Of a stretch of DNA of 64,000 nucleotides, positions 9,459-17,786 are shown one piece after another; position 1 is the first letter of the stretch, and each line of letters begins with the position of its first letter. This stretch comes from Aureimonas ureilytica (GTDB taxonomy: Bacteria; Pseudomonadota; Alphaproteobacteria; Rhizobiales; Rhizobiaceae), in contig NZ_LDQA01000028.1 of NCBI RefSeq assembly GCF_001475935.1, forward strand, positions 124,001 through 188,000, in the 5' to 3' direction. A model generated the notes under the pieces. That model was not told where the DNA came from and searched no databases. It saw only the letters and a list, made by a program, of their open reading frames with translations. The translations under genes were made by a program, and so were the position numbers.

Positions 9459-10044
9459 GCTGCTTCTGGCCATTCTGGTCGGCCTCGTCGGGGCCGGAAT
9501 CGTCCATATCGCGATCATCTTCGCCATTCCCGGCCAAGCCGACAACGACGCCTGGAGCCGCCTGTCCCGGCTCGGCCCCTTGTTCCAGACCGTGCGGATC
9601 GGCTTCGAAGAACCCGAAAGCGATCGGCACGCGGCCTCCCCCGCCGGCTTCGTCTTCGTGGACCCCGCCTTTATCGACGTCGCCTGCCGCTTCTCCTTGA
9701 AGGACGGACCCGCGCGCCTGTTTTCGGACGAGAAGACGCGCTTCTGGACGGCGTCGATCTACGCGCATAATGGCGACAATCTTTATTCGATCAGCGAGCG
9801 CGTGGCCCTCGAAGGCCGGCTCGACCTTCTGGTCGGCACCAGCGAGCAGCTCGATCTCGCGCGCATCGAAGGCTCGTCCGGCGATATTCCGACGGTGCCT
9901 GTCGCGGTTGCGGGTCAGGACGGCTATCTCACGGTTCGCGTTCTCGTACCGTCCGAAAGCGAGCGCCCCTTCGTGGATCGTTTCGCCCGTTCGGTTACCT
10001 GCCGCCCGGCAACGCCCGAGGAAGCCGGCACCACGGAGCCCTGA
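9451..10044 (+). CDS. DUF1254-like membrane-anchored protein
   Basis: 197 residues with one N-terminal membrane helix (LLLAILVGLVGAGIVHIAII) and a periplasmic domain containing 'DNDAWSRLSRLGPLFQTV' and 'DPAFIDVACRFSLKDGP'. It is translationally coupled (8-bp overlap) to the DUF1214 gene and resembles the DUF1254-type partner found next to it in rhizobia. Role unknown. Confidence 0.75.
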   Translation: MGKLLLAILVGLVGAGIVHIAIIFAIPGQADNDAWSRLSRLGPLFQTVRIGFEEPESDRHAASPAGFVFVDPAFIDVACRFSLKDGPARLFSDEKTRFWTASIYAHNGDNLYSISERVALEGRLDLLVGTSEQLDLARIEGSSGDIPTVPVAVAGQDGYLTVRVLVPSESERPFVDRFARSVTCRPATPEEAGTTEP

Positions 10045-10253
10045 CGGGGCCAGCGCGTTCTGACCACCTCTTTTCAGGCGGCATGAGATATCAGACGCCT
10101 CGTCTCACCGCCGAACCAAAACCCACGGCTTCCGGAAGCACGGGCGTGAGGCAAAGCTTCAGCTCCCAGCCCCATTCCAATCCTTATCGAGCGGGACTGC
10201 CGAACGCTCAGCGCGCCCGCAGAGTTCGCTCGGCATCAGCTCCCTGAGATGAA

Positions 10254-10451
10254 TCAAGCATCCGCTTCGTCCGCCGCCTTGAAGCTTCGGCGGGCCAGGG
10301 CGCGATCGTCGCTGCGTACGGGCACGAATTCGGCGATCCGCTCCCGCCGGATGCACGGCAGGATCACGATGTTCCCGCCTTCCGGCCCCCGCCATGGGCG
10401 GCCTGCCAGATACGGCCTCGGCGACGGAACGAGTTGATGAACCTCAGCCAT
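10254..10451 (-). CDS. Small hypothetical protein
   Basis: 65 residues (MAEVHQLVPSPRPYLAGRPW...). The ATG at 10451 has AAGGAGAGG upstream, a good ribosome-binding site, and the frame has the GC-rich third positions of neighbouring genes. No transmembrane segment or known motif. It is rich in Arg and Pro and has one Cys. Function unknown. Confidence 0.55.
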   Translation of the reverse strand: MAEVHQLVPSPRPYLAGRPWRGPEGGNIVILPCIRRERIAEFVPVRSDDRALARRSFKAADEADA

Positions 10452-10762
10452 GTGTTTCCTCTCCTTGATTGAGCCTGACGTCCACTCCTTCCAACGACGC
10501 CATGCCCTGAGACGGAGCCCCTGGATCGGCGGGCTCATCAGTCGAACCGCCCGTCCTTGAGACTCGATTTATGTCCCGCCGATCGGGAAGCAACCCGACG
10601 ATTGGCGGGGCAAAGCGCGAGACTGACCCCAGCCTTGCAGGCCCGAAAGGTCCCCGCGTTTGCTGATGTCGATTACACGTTTGCAAGGTTAACAGGTTGC
10701 TAAGAATTTTGCTCTAATCCTGACGGTTGCATGGCAGCCACACCCTACCCCCTCGGAGCACT
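10452..10762. promoter_or_regulatory. Intergenic region with a strong hairpin and a CtrA-like half-degenerate site
   Basis: No gene is visible. It contains a long imperfect inverted repeat at 10574-10610 (CCCGCCGATCGGG ... CCCGACGATTGGCGGG) and, at 10689-10704, TTAA-CAGGTTG-CTAAG. The latter is one substitution from the TTAA-N7-TTAA core of CtrA sites and lies about 60 bp before the DUF2336 gene. The hairpin's role is unclear; it has no T-tract on either strand. Confidence 0.4.
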
Positions 10763-11824
10763 ATGAAGGACGCAGCACCGCGTATCTTCCGATCCCTTGA
10801 ACGCCAGTTCGGCCAGGGGGAATTCGACACCGTCGTGGCTGCCGCTGTGGCGACCTTCGGCTCGTTGCGAAATCCGAGCGCCGCGCAGGTGGAGGATCTC
10901 AGCCGCCTCGTGGTTCCGCTCTGGAACCGCATCCGGACCGAGACCAAGCGCAATCTGGCGGCTTCCCTGTCCCATGCCGGCCGCGTGCCGCGCTCGCTAG
11001 TGGAGCTGATGCTGGAAAGCCCGGTCGAGGTGTCGGCCCCCTTCCTCGTGTCGAGCCCTGTTCTCAGCGAAGCCGATCTGGCAACGCTGGCCGCTTCGCC
11101 CGACGAGCGCGTGGCGCGGCTGGTGCGCAACCGGGATGCGCGCGGCATCACCCCGCCGCCCGTTTCCACCAAACCGCAGGTGCAGGTCACGGCGATGCCG
11201 CCCGCCGCGCCTTCGCTATCCTCCGAGACGCCCGCGCCCATCCAGGAACCAGAGATCGAAGCGCCTTCGCTGGCGGCCGACTTCCTGTCGGAAACCCCGT
11301 TCAATGCCCGCACACCCGCTCCGGGCCGGCGAATGCCGCCCCGCAACGCGGACGAGGCCCGCGAGCTTCTGCGTCGTCTGGCGACCGCCGGGCGCGGTCC
11401 GGCCAAGCCGCAAGCGGCCCCCGATCTGACGGATCTGATGAACGCCGCCTTCTCGCGGGAAGAGGTTCTGTTCTACGAGATTCTGACCGAAATCTTCTCG
11501 CTCGAAACCTCCATGCTGGAGCGCATCGTCTCCGAGCCGACGGGTGAAACCCTGGCTGTCGCGCTGAAAGCCCTGAAGGCCAGCCCCGCCGACGCCTTGA
11601 GCATTCTCATGCTCCTGAAGCCGGCTGTCGGGCTGGATGTCGCGACTTTCGATTCCATGGCCCGCTTCTACAAGGCGCTTCCCGCCGAAGAATGCCGCAG
11701 CCTCATCGTCAGCGCGCGCCACGCCCCCCTCACCTCGCCCGAGGTCTACCGCAATGTCGACAACACGCGGCGCGATTTCGGCCGCCGCATCGCCCGCCCG
11801 TTGAACCGCGAGGCGAAGGGCTGA
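10763..11824 (+). CDS. DUF2336 domain-containing protein
   Basis: 353 residues of the DUF2336 family, which is largely restricted to Alphaproteobacteria. Its N-terminal part is a HEAT-like all-helical repeat: 'LEDLSRLVVPLWNRIRTET'-type helices, 'GRVPRSLVELMLESPVEVS', 'SEADLATLAASPDERVARL'. A Pro/Ala-rich linker (about 135-190) leads to a second helical domain. Family members include a putative phosphotransferase-like regulator, but no catalytic residues are apparent here. The ATG at 10763 has GGAG upstream. Possible CtrA control from the upstream near-match is inference. Confidence 0.8.
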   Translation: MKDAAPRIFRSLERQFGQGEFDTVVAAAVATFGSLRNPSAAQVEDLSRLVVPLWNRIRTETKRNLAASLSHAGRVPRSLVELMLESPVEVSAPFLVSSPVLSEADLATLAASPDERVARLVRNRDARGITPPPVSTKPQVQVTAMPPAAPSLSSETPAPIQEPEIEAPSLAADFLSETPFNARTPAPGRRMPPRNADEARELLRRLATAGRGPAKPQAAPDLTDLMNAAFSREEVLFYEILTEIFSLETSMLERIVSEPTGETLAVALKALKASPADALSILMLLKPAVGLDVATFDSMARFYKALPAEECRSLIVSARHAPLTSPEVYRNVDNTRRDFGRRIARPLNREAKG

Positions 11825-11940
11825 GCCGGATTTGAGACGGAAGGCAAAGTCCTGCTCTTTGATGATGCGCATGCGCCCCGGCATAAGATCGGAGCGTCAT
11901 CCGACCCTCATGGTCCGGGCATTATAGGAGAGCGTCACGC

Positions 11941-12678
11941 ATGGGCGGCGTTGATGAGCAGGAAAGCGCCGAGGTCTCCGGCAACTGGCCCAATATCCCC
12001 AGCGCCTTTCCGAAGGAAGCGACGGACGACGCTCTGACAAGCCGGACGGTGCGCAAATACGCATCCATCGCATCGACTGTCGTGTCCACAGGTCTTTCCG
12101 CGACCAGCAATGCCAAGCATCTGGCTCTGGTGGGCGTCGGCGGCTTGGCGATCGGCGGAACAGCCGGTGTCGGCCTTCTGGTGGCTGGCGGCGTCATGAC
12201 GGCGGCAGGCATGGCCACATCGGCCGTTTCGTTCAGCAGCACGATGGATCATCTGGAAGGCCTGAGCGACATCGAGCTCACGCACAAGATCGGCCGCAAG
12301 AAGCACGCCTGCAGATGCCTCGCCCATCACGAGACGGGCGTGCAGGATCACGCCATGATTCTGAATACGGTCTTGCCCTACATCATCGCCAAGAAGAAGG
12401 TCAAAGCCGGCAAGAAGGCAGCCGGCATGGTGGGCCTGTCATTAGTGACGGCCGCTCATCGCCTCGGCAAGGCCGTGTACAAGGGCGTGAAAGGGACAAA
12501 GGGCAAGAACCGCAGCCATTACGCCAATATTCTGGCGCGCCACGTCGTGACACATGACTGCGATCTGGTTCGCAGCATCGTCACCGAATTGTTTTCAGCC
12601 GAGGACTACAAAGCGATCCGCCAGATGGGCTCGACATTGGCGGGGGAATTGATCGCAGGGAAGATGAAATCCGTCTGA
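11941..12678 (+). CDS. Hypothetical protein with glycine-rich hydrophobic hairpin
   Basis: 245 residues, not recognised. Residues about 60-100 are a Gly/Ala-rich hydrophobic stretch (LALVGVGGLAIGGTAGVGLL, then AGGVMTAAGMATSAV) that could form a membrane hairpin. It is followed by a Cys/His-containing basic segment (KIGRKKHACRCLAHHE) and a Lys-rich stretch (IIAKKKVKAGKKAAG). The start has GGAGAG 9 nt upstream. The gene stands alone between a DUF2336 gene and a convergent DUF1491 gene. Confidence 0.6.
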   Translation: MGGVDEQESAEVSGNWPNIPSAFPKEATDDALTSRTVRKYASIASTVVSTGLSATSNAKHLALVGVGGLAIGGTAGVGLLVAGGVMTAAGMATSAVSFSSTMDHLEGLSDIELTHKIGRKKHACRCLAHHETGVQDHAMILNTVLPYIIAKKKVKAGKKAAGMVGLSLVTAAHRLGKAVYKGVKGTKGKNRSHYANILARHVVTHDCDLVRSIVTELFSAEDYKAIRQMGSTLAGELIAGKMKSV

Positions 12679-12838
12679 GCGCGTATCCTACGCGCCGATA
12701 GGCGGCGTTTGAGGGCGGGCCTGAAGCCGCTGCCGAACGGTTGGAGGCGATGTCGCCTATAGCTCCGGGAGCATGGGAGCGGTTCCTTGAAGGTCTTCTC
12801 CCGAGACACCGTTTCCTATGTCCGTCTAGGGCTCCCCC

Positions 12839-13177
12839 CTACCCTTCGTCCTCAATCAACGTCAGATAAACCTCCGGCGTCTCGGTCTCGATCTCCACCA
12901 CCCAGAAGTCCGGGTCGAAGCGGGCTTCGCGCTCCAGGCGTTGGCGCAACCCGTCCTCGTCGCTCGCCGCCTCGCGCAGGAAGCGTCTTTCGCCGCCTTC
13001 GCCGGCCATGGTCTGCGGCGCGGGGCCGAGGAGTTGCAGCGCGCCCGATCGCCCGCGCACCGCCACGAAGATGGCGCCCGCCGCCTCCGAGCCGCGCCGC
13101 TCGACAGCCGCGAAGCCGCCATCGGCAAAGACGCGGCGCAGGAGCGCCGCGACGAAGATTTCACTGGTGAGCCGCAT
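12839..13177 (-). CDS. DUF1491 family protein
   Basis: 112 residues matching the alphaproteobacterial DUF1491 family. It has 'MRLTSEIFVAALLRRVF' at the N-terminus, 'AAGAIFVAVRGRSG' in the middle and 'ARFDPDFWVVEIE' near the C-terminus. Function unknown. It is the last gene of a minus-strand set with the peptidoglycan-binding protein and histidine kinase upstream (10-bp gap). Confidence 0.85.
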   Translation of the reverse strand: MRLTSEIFVAALLRRVFADGGFAAVERRGSEAAGAIFVAVRGRSGALQLLGPAPQTMAGEGGERRFLREAASDEDGLRQRLEREARFDPDFWVVEIETETPEVYLTLIEDEG

Positions 13178-13187
13178 GGGACAGCCG

Positions 13188-14042
13188 TCAGCGCGACGCC
13201 GAAGCGCCGGTCTCGTTCAGCCGATCCAGCACCTCGCGGCTCGGCTCGCCCGTCACCTCCAAGCTTTCCAGCGCCTGAAAGGTGCGGATCGCCGCGCGCG
13301 TGCGCTCGCCCATGATGCCGTCCGCCTTGAGATCGGCGACGCGCGCTTCCGCGAGCTTGGCCTGGATCTGGCGCACCAGGTCCGTGTCGGGCGCCGCCCC
13401 GATGCCGCCCGTGGCGGCCGGGTCCACCGTGCCGCCCGCGGCCAGCCGCGCGATCGGATCGTCGCTCGCGGACGGCGGATTGGCGGCCTGTCGAAGTTGG
13501 CTGAGAAGCAGCGGCGTCGCCATGCCGTCCACCTTCAGCCCGCGCGCGGACTGAAAGTCGCGGATCGCCATGTCCGTCGCCTGACCCGGCCGGCCGTCAA
13601 TATCGGCCTTGTAGTAGCCTTGCTGGGACAAGAGCACCTGCGCCTCGCGCACCAGCGGAAACGGCATGATGCGCGGATCATTGGCCACGGCGTTCGAGGG
13701 CGCGGCGACGGCGGCGCGCGCGGTCGGCACAGGCGCGGCCTGCGCCGCGCCGGTCAGACGTGTTTCGGCCAGCCGCGTCGTCTGGGCTCCACGCGTGGCG
13801 AGCATGGGATGGGGGTGACGCCCTGCCTGCCGGTTCAGCGCATTGTCGGCCACGATTCCGGCCAGCGTCGAGAACAGCGCGAGGCTGGCGAACAGAACCG
13901 GCCGGGCCGCGACGATGCCGGCCCCGGTGCGAAGCACGCGGGCTCCGGCGTGGCCGGCCGCAGCGCCAAGGCCCGGGCGCTTGTCAGGCCGAGCGACGGG
14001 TCGGGAAGGCTTGCGAGGAGAGACTGGCTTTTTGACGGGCAT
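13188..14042 (-). CDS. Peptidoglycan-binding domain protein with N-terminal anchor
   Basis: 284 residues. A basic cytoplasmic N-terminus (MPVKKPVSPRKPSRPVARPD) precedes one membrane helix at about 45-65 (ARPVLFASLALFSTLAGIV). Two PG_binding_1-type repeats follow: about 125-180 (LVREAQVLLSQQGYYKADI, RPGQATDMAIRDFQSARGL) and about 215-270 (LVRQIQAKLAEARVADLKAD, MGERTRAAIRTFQALESL). It probably docks to the cell wall from the inner membrane. Its 5' end overlaps the 3' end of the kinase gene by 59 bp, so the two are likely co-expressed. Confidence 0.82.
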   Translation of the reverse strand: MPVKKPVSPRKPSRPVARPDKRPGLGAAAGHAGARVLRTGAGIVAARPVLFASLALFSTLAGIVADNALNRQAGRHPHPMLATRGAQTTRLAETRLTGAAQAAPVPTARAAVAAPSNAVANDPRIMPFPLVREAQVLLSQQGYYKADIDGRPGQATDMAIRDFQSARGLKVDGMATPLLLSQLRQAANPPSASDDPIARLAAGGTVDPAATGGIGAAPDTDLVRQIQAKLAEARVADLKADGIMGERTRAAIRTFQALESLEVTGEPSREVLDRLNETGASASR

Positions 14043-15753
14043 GGGTCAGGGCAACGACATTTTCGGATGGGGTTTCACCGGCGCGCGGGCGCTCGGCACA
14101 ATCGGTGGGGATGCGCACCGTAACGGTGGTGCCGCGTCCCTCCAGGCTCGAGATCTCCATGGTTCCGTGGTGAAGTTCGGCAAAGCCGCGTACGAGCGAC
14201 AGGCCGAGGCCGGTTCCCTCGTATTTGCGGCTAAGCCCCTGAGAGAGTTGCACGAAGGGACGTCCCAGGCGCGCGATGTCGCAAGACGCGATGCCGATGC
14301 CCGTATCCGTCACCTGCATCACCAACTCGTCGCGCTCGACCCGGGCGCTCAGGCACACCGTGCCTTCGTCCGTGAACTTGACGGCATTGGCCAAAAGATT
14401 GACCAGAATCTGCTGGCACGCCCGGCGGTCGGCCGTGACGGTTTCCGCCTCGGGCGCGGTGCGCAGCACGAGCCGCAGTTTCTTGCGCTCGACCTCGCAG
14501 CCGACCATCTCGGCAGCCGCCGCCGCGACATCGGCGACGACGAAAGGCTCCATCGAAAGCTCGTAGCGCCCCGCCTCGATCTTCGAGACGTCGAGCAGCC
14601 CGTTGACGATTTCCAGAAGATGCTGGCCTGAGCGACGGATCAGGCCGACATAATCCTTCTGGCGCGGGTCGGGAAACGGCCCGAAGGTCTCGCCCTCGAG
14701 AAGCTCCGAGAACCCGATAATGGCGTTGAGCGGCGTGCGCAGCTCATGCGACATGGCGGCCAGAAACGCCGTTTCCATGGTCGGCGCGGCGGGCTCGGAT
14801 GCTTGCGTCTCCTCCGCCTCGGCTTCCAGAACCACCAGCTCGATGCGCAAGAGATCGCCGAGCTTGCCGCGCACCGGCTCCAGCCTGATAGCGTGGCTGC
14901 GGAACGAGCCGGGTTCGGCGCCATGAAGGCGCAGGCGGAGGTTCATTGCGTCGCTGCCCTGGCGCAGGCTGTCCAGAGCCTTGAGGAACAGGACGCGATC
15001 GAGAAGGTGCAGCTGCTGGCTGAAGGCGGTCCCCGCCTGGGCTCCATCGAGCGCACGCCCCTCGCCGTCCAGCATCACGCAAGCGCGAGGGTGCACGATT
15101 TCAGCACCCGCCTTGGAGCGAAGCGCAAGACGGTGCAGGACGAAGGCGACATAGGCCGTGATGAGAGGCAGCGCGACGACCGTGCCGGCAAAGCCCTGAT
15201 CCGTCGGGCCCAACCCGTGCAGGGACAGGAAGCCCACGAGACCCGCGCCCAGAAACACGGCCGGCAGCATCAGGCGAAACAGGAGACGCTGGTGCGCCAG
15301 CCGCGCCTCGACCGGGCCGACCAGCAGAAGGCAGAGCGGCCAGAAACTGTCGATCTCCACCGCGAGAAGCGAGAGCATGGCCGCAACCAGCGTGTAAAGC
15401 CCAGCGGTCGCCAGATCGGTTTCGCCCGTCGCCGCAATGGTGACGGCAGCCATCAGCGCCGCGAAGCCCAGAACGAGCGCGCAGGCGATCGGCATGATCC
15501 CGAAGCCGGCCACGCCCAGAAGCGGGGCCGCCATGGCGCAGACAAGGCCCGACATCACGAGCCCGCCACAGATCGAGGCAAGACGGCGCTTGGCGCGCAT
15601 CGTCGCCGCCGGCACATCGATCATCATCTGACACCGGGAAGCCCAGGCGCTGCCCACGCGGCGAAAGGCACCCGAATGTCCTTCCGTCTGCGCGTATTCC
15701 AATGGAATCATCACCGATCCACACGTCCCGGTCGGGGCATCGGGCGTCGTCAT
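13984..15753 (-). CDS. Membrane-bound sensor histidine kinase (DivJ/PleC-type)
   Basis: About 589 residues. The N-terminal third carries six or so hydrophobic helices (about 60-190). A degenerate PAS-like region follows, then a DHp domain with the H-box 'SHELRTPLNAIIGFSELL' (phospho-His 336), and a HATPase domain with the N-box 'QILVNLLANAVKFTDEG' and G-boxes 'VTDTGIGI' and 'GTGLGLSLVRGFAELHHG'. The DHp sequence, with 'FGPFPDPRQKDYVGLIRRSG', resembles the PleC/DivJ/PdhS group that controls DivK phosphorylation. A perfect CtrA-type site lies 130 bp upstream. ATG 15753 is the most likely of several starts. Confidence 0.87.
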   Translation of the reverse strand: MTTPDAPTGTCGSVMIPLEYAQTEGHSGAFRRVGSAWASRCQMMIDVPAATMRAKRRLASICGGLVMSGLVCAMAAPLLGVAGFGIMPIACALVLGFAALMAAVTIAATGETDLATAGLYTLVAAMLSLLAVEIDSFWPLCLLLVGPVEARLAHQRLLFRLMLPAVFLGAGLVGFLSLHGLGPTDQGFAGTVVALPLITAYVAFVLHRLALRSKAGAEIVHPRACVMLDGEGRALDGAQAGTAFSQQLHLLDRVLFLKALDSLRQGSDAMNLRLRLHGAEPGSFRSHAIRLEPVRGKLGDLLRIELVVLEAEAEETQASEPAAPTMETAFLAAMSHELRTPLNAIIGFSELLEGETFGPFPDPRQKDYVGLIRRSGQHLLEIVNGLLDVSKIEAGRYELSMEPFVVADVAAAAAEMVGCEVERKKLRLVLRTAPEAETVTADRRACQQILVNLLANAVKFTDEGTVCLSARVERDELVMQVTDTGIGIASCDIARLGRPFVQLSQGLSRKYEGTGLGLSLVRGFAELHHGTMEISSLEGRGTTVTVRIPTDCAERPRAGETPSENVVALTHARQKASLSSQAFPTRRSA

Positions 15754-15884
15754 GACACCGCCGAACCGCACTTCAACATCCGTCGATCTTGGCTCTTAAC
15801 CTTTTAAGGAAGCCATAAATTGGGGGTCGGGATCGCCGTTTCGGCGCTCCAAAGCCCGATCCCCGGCGAGTTCTCGAAACATGG

Positions 15885-15900
15885 TTAATGGTGGATTAAC
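15885..15900. promoter_or_regulatory. CtrA-type site TTAA-N7-TTAAC
   Basis: TTAA (15885-15888), a 7-base spacer, then TTAAC (15896-15900) is an exact match to the Caulobacter-type CtrA consensus. It lies between the divergent histidine kinase (start 15753) and DUF5330 gene (start 16068). Binding is inferred from the consensus only. Confidence 0.55.
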
Positions 15901-16067
15901 AATGCTTTTCCCTGCGATTACAGCCATTTGAGAATTGCATCCCGTCGGGCTTACCAAGCCCTACCCCCAGGTTTTCCGGCAGCACCCCCTGCAATTTGAA
16001 ACGGATTCGAGTCAAAAGGGAGCGACCGGATCATGTGCCGGAACAGGGTCTTACGGGTCGTCCGTCC

Positions 16068-16820
16068 ATGCGCTTCTTGATCAAGATCGCCTTCCTGATC
16101 GGCCTGATCGCCCTGTTCCTGCCGGGGCACAGGGACAAGGATGGCGCGAGCGACCCCGGCCTTTCGCCGGTGGTTCTTCTTTATGGCGTGCAGCAGGCCT
16201 TCTCGGACCTGGGCGGCTTCTGCGACCGATCGCCGGCGGCCTGCGCCAGCGCGCGGGATGCGGCGAGCTTCGTTGTGGCTCGGGTGCAGGAAGGGGCCGT
16301 GATCGGCTATGGCCTGATCCGCGAGAAGATGACCGGCGAAAAGCCCGCGCAGCCTGCCCCGACTGACCCGCCCGCGCCGCCGCGCGCCTATACGCCGCCC
16401 GGCACCGCCCGCCCCAACGCCTCGATCACGACCGGCAGCGTCGCGCTTGGTGCGCCGGCGGCCCTGTCCTTCGCCGCGCCCGAGCGCCCCGCGCCCACGC
16501 CCATCGCGATCCGGCCCGCCCTGCAGACGCCTGCGCCCAACGCGACCGCCGCGCGGCCGCTGCCGCAGCCCTATCGCAAGCCCGTGCCGGCTGATGCCCC
16601 CGCTTCCGCCAAGGCGCCCGAATCCAAGACGCCGGCGATCTCCCAAGCGGCGAAGACGGCCGAGGTCGCGCCGCCGATAGCCGACCGTGTTCCGGGTAGC
16701 CCCAAGCCGTTTCGGATGCCGGCCATGGCGGGCGGGGCCGACGAGCCGCTCCATCCGGTGCCGCAGGCGATTCTGCCGCCCGAGCGCGCGCCGTTGCCGC
16801 GCTTTGCGCCCCGTGCCTGA
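16068..16820 (+). CDS. DUF5330 domain-containing membrane-anchored protein
   Basis: 250 residues. One N-terminal helix (RFLIKIAFLIGLIALFLPG) is followed by a short conserved DUF5330 region with a Cys pair ('SDLGGFCDRSPAACASA'), and then a long low-complexity Pro/Ala tail (residues about 105-250). The ATG at 16068 is chosen because the hydrophobic anchor starts there; the ribosome-binding site is weak. Function unknown. Confidence 0.78.
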   Translation: MRFLIKIAFLIGLIALFLPGHRDKDGASDPGLSPVVLLYGVQQAFSDLGGFCDRSPAACASARDAASFVVARVQEGAVIGYGLIREKMTGEKPAQPAPTDPPAPPRAYTPPGTARPNASITTGSVALGAPAALSFAAPERPAPTPIAIRPALQTPAPNATAARPLPQPYRKPVPADAPASAKAPESKTPAISQAAKTAEVAPPIADRVPGSPKPFRMPAMAGGADEPLHPVPQAILPPERAPLPRFAPRA

Positions 16821-16883
16821 CAAGCCAAGCCCCTCTCCTTATATGGAGGCTTGAAGAGCGGTACGCGGCAGGGAATCGACCAT

Positions 16884-17309
16884 ATGAGAACGATCGAAGA
16901 CATCCAGAGCGATTTCGAGCTTCTGGACGATTGGGAAGATCGCTATCGCTATGTGATCGAGCTGGGCCGCGAGCTGCCGCCGCTGGCGCCCGAAGACATG
17001 AACGAGGCGACCAAGGTGCCCGGCTGCGTCAGCCAGGTCTGGCTGACCAGCGCCAGCGACGGCGCGAGCCCACCGCATCTGACCTTTGCCGGCGCGTCGG
17101 ACGCCCATATCGTGCGCGGTCTCGTCGCCATCGCGCTGGCGCTTTATTCCGGCCGCAGCGCGCCCGAGATTCTCTCCACCGACGCCGAAACCCTGTTCAC
17201 GAGCCTCGGCCTGAAAGAACACCTCACGCCGCAGCGCTCCAATGGTTTGCGCTCCATGGTGGCCCGCATCCAGCGCGACGCCAAGCTGGCGCTGGACGCG
17301 GCGGCCTGA
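16884..17309 (+). CDS. sufE: SufE family cysteine desulfurase-activating protein
   Basis: 141 residues, normal SufE size. SufE accepts the persulfide sulfur from the cysteine desulfurase SufS and passes it to the Fe-S assembly scaffold. The reactive cysteine is C48 in 'VPGCVSQVWL'. The N-terminal helix 'IQSDFELLDDWEDRYRYVIE' and the C-terminal 'GLRSMVARIQRDA' are characteristic. It is located 63 bp after the DUF5330 gene and not next to a suf operon in this window. Confidence 0.92.
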   Translation: MRTIEDIQSDFELLDDWEDRYRYVIELGRELPPLAPEDMNEATKVPGCVSQVWLTSASDGASPPHLTFAGASDAHIVRGLVAIALALYSGRSAPEILSTDAETLFTSLGLKEHLTPQRSNGLRSMVARIQRDAKLALDAAA

Positions 17310-17315
17310 CATTCA

Positions 17316-17786
17316 TCAGCCGGAGCCAGCCTTCCAGCCGCGCAGCCGGCCGCTCCCCTCCCCTGCCTGATGAACGAGGCCATAGTGCCGGGCGAGCGCG
17401 CCGAGCCCGGCCTTGAGCAAGAGCTTGGCCGAGCGCACGGGCCATTGGCGCTCGCGCTCCACCTGCTCCGTGCCTTTCAGGAAGCAGCAGATATCGATCA
17501 GCACGCCCGATAGTTCCGGGCCGACGGCCTGAAGCGCGGCCTGAACCCGCCGCCGGCAATCCAGCGCCGCGTCGGACAGATCGGCCTCGCCATTCCGGCT
17601 GCCGCCGCCGGGCAGACCATCCCAGCGCTGGGTGACCGAGGGTATCATCGCGCCGCGCGTCCAGTCGCGGCGCAGGCGCTCGCCGGCCTCCGCTTCCGGT
17701 CCCGAAAGCCAGGCTTGTCCATCGGCCCCCTTGCGGGTGGCCAGCCGCGCCAAAGGCGATTCGTCGTCGATCTTGCGAGCGCCCAT
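17316..17786 (-). CDS. DUF6456 domain-containing protein
   Basis: 156 residues. The core reads 'EAGERLRRDWTRGAMIPSVT', 'LSDAALDCRRRVQAALQAVG', 'PELSGVLIDICCFLKGTEQV' and 'PVRSAKLLLKAGLGALARHY', typical of the DUF6456 family of helical, probably HTH-like proteins in rhizobia. The ATG at 17786 overlaps the stop of the DnaA-domain-IV-like gene (ATGA). It is convergent with sufE (6-bp gap). Regulatory role probable but unproven. Confidence 0.82.
   Translation of the reverse strand: MGARKIDDESPLARLATRKGADGQAWLSGPEAEAGERLRRDWTRGAMIPSVTQRWDGLPGGGSRNGEADLSDAALDCRRRVQAALQAVGPELSGVLIDICCFLKGTEQVERERQWPVRSAKLLLKAGLGALARHYGLVHQAGEGSGRLRGWKAGSG

Noticed and set aside
12680-12696. GCGCGTA-TCC-TACGCGC palindrome after the gene at 11941 as a terminator
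   Set aside because: The loop is short and there is no T-tract; it could equally be a protein-binding site.
15796-15807. TTAACCTTTTAA as a second CtrA site
   Set aside because: The spacer is 4 bases, not 7.
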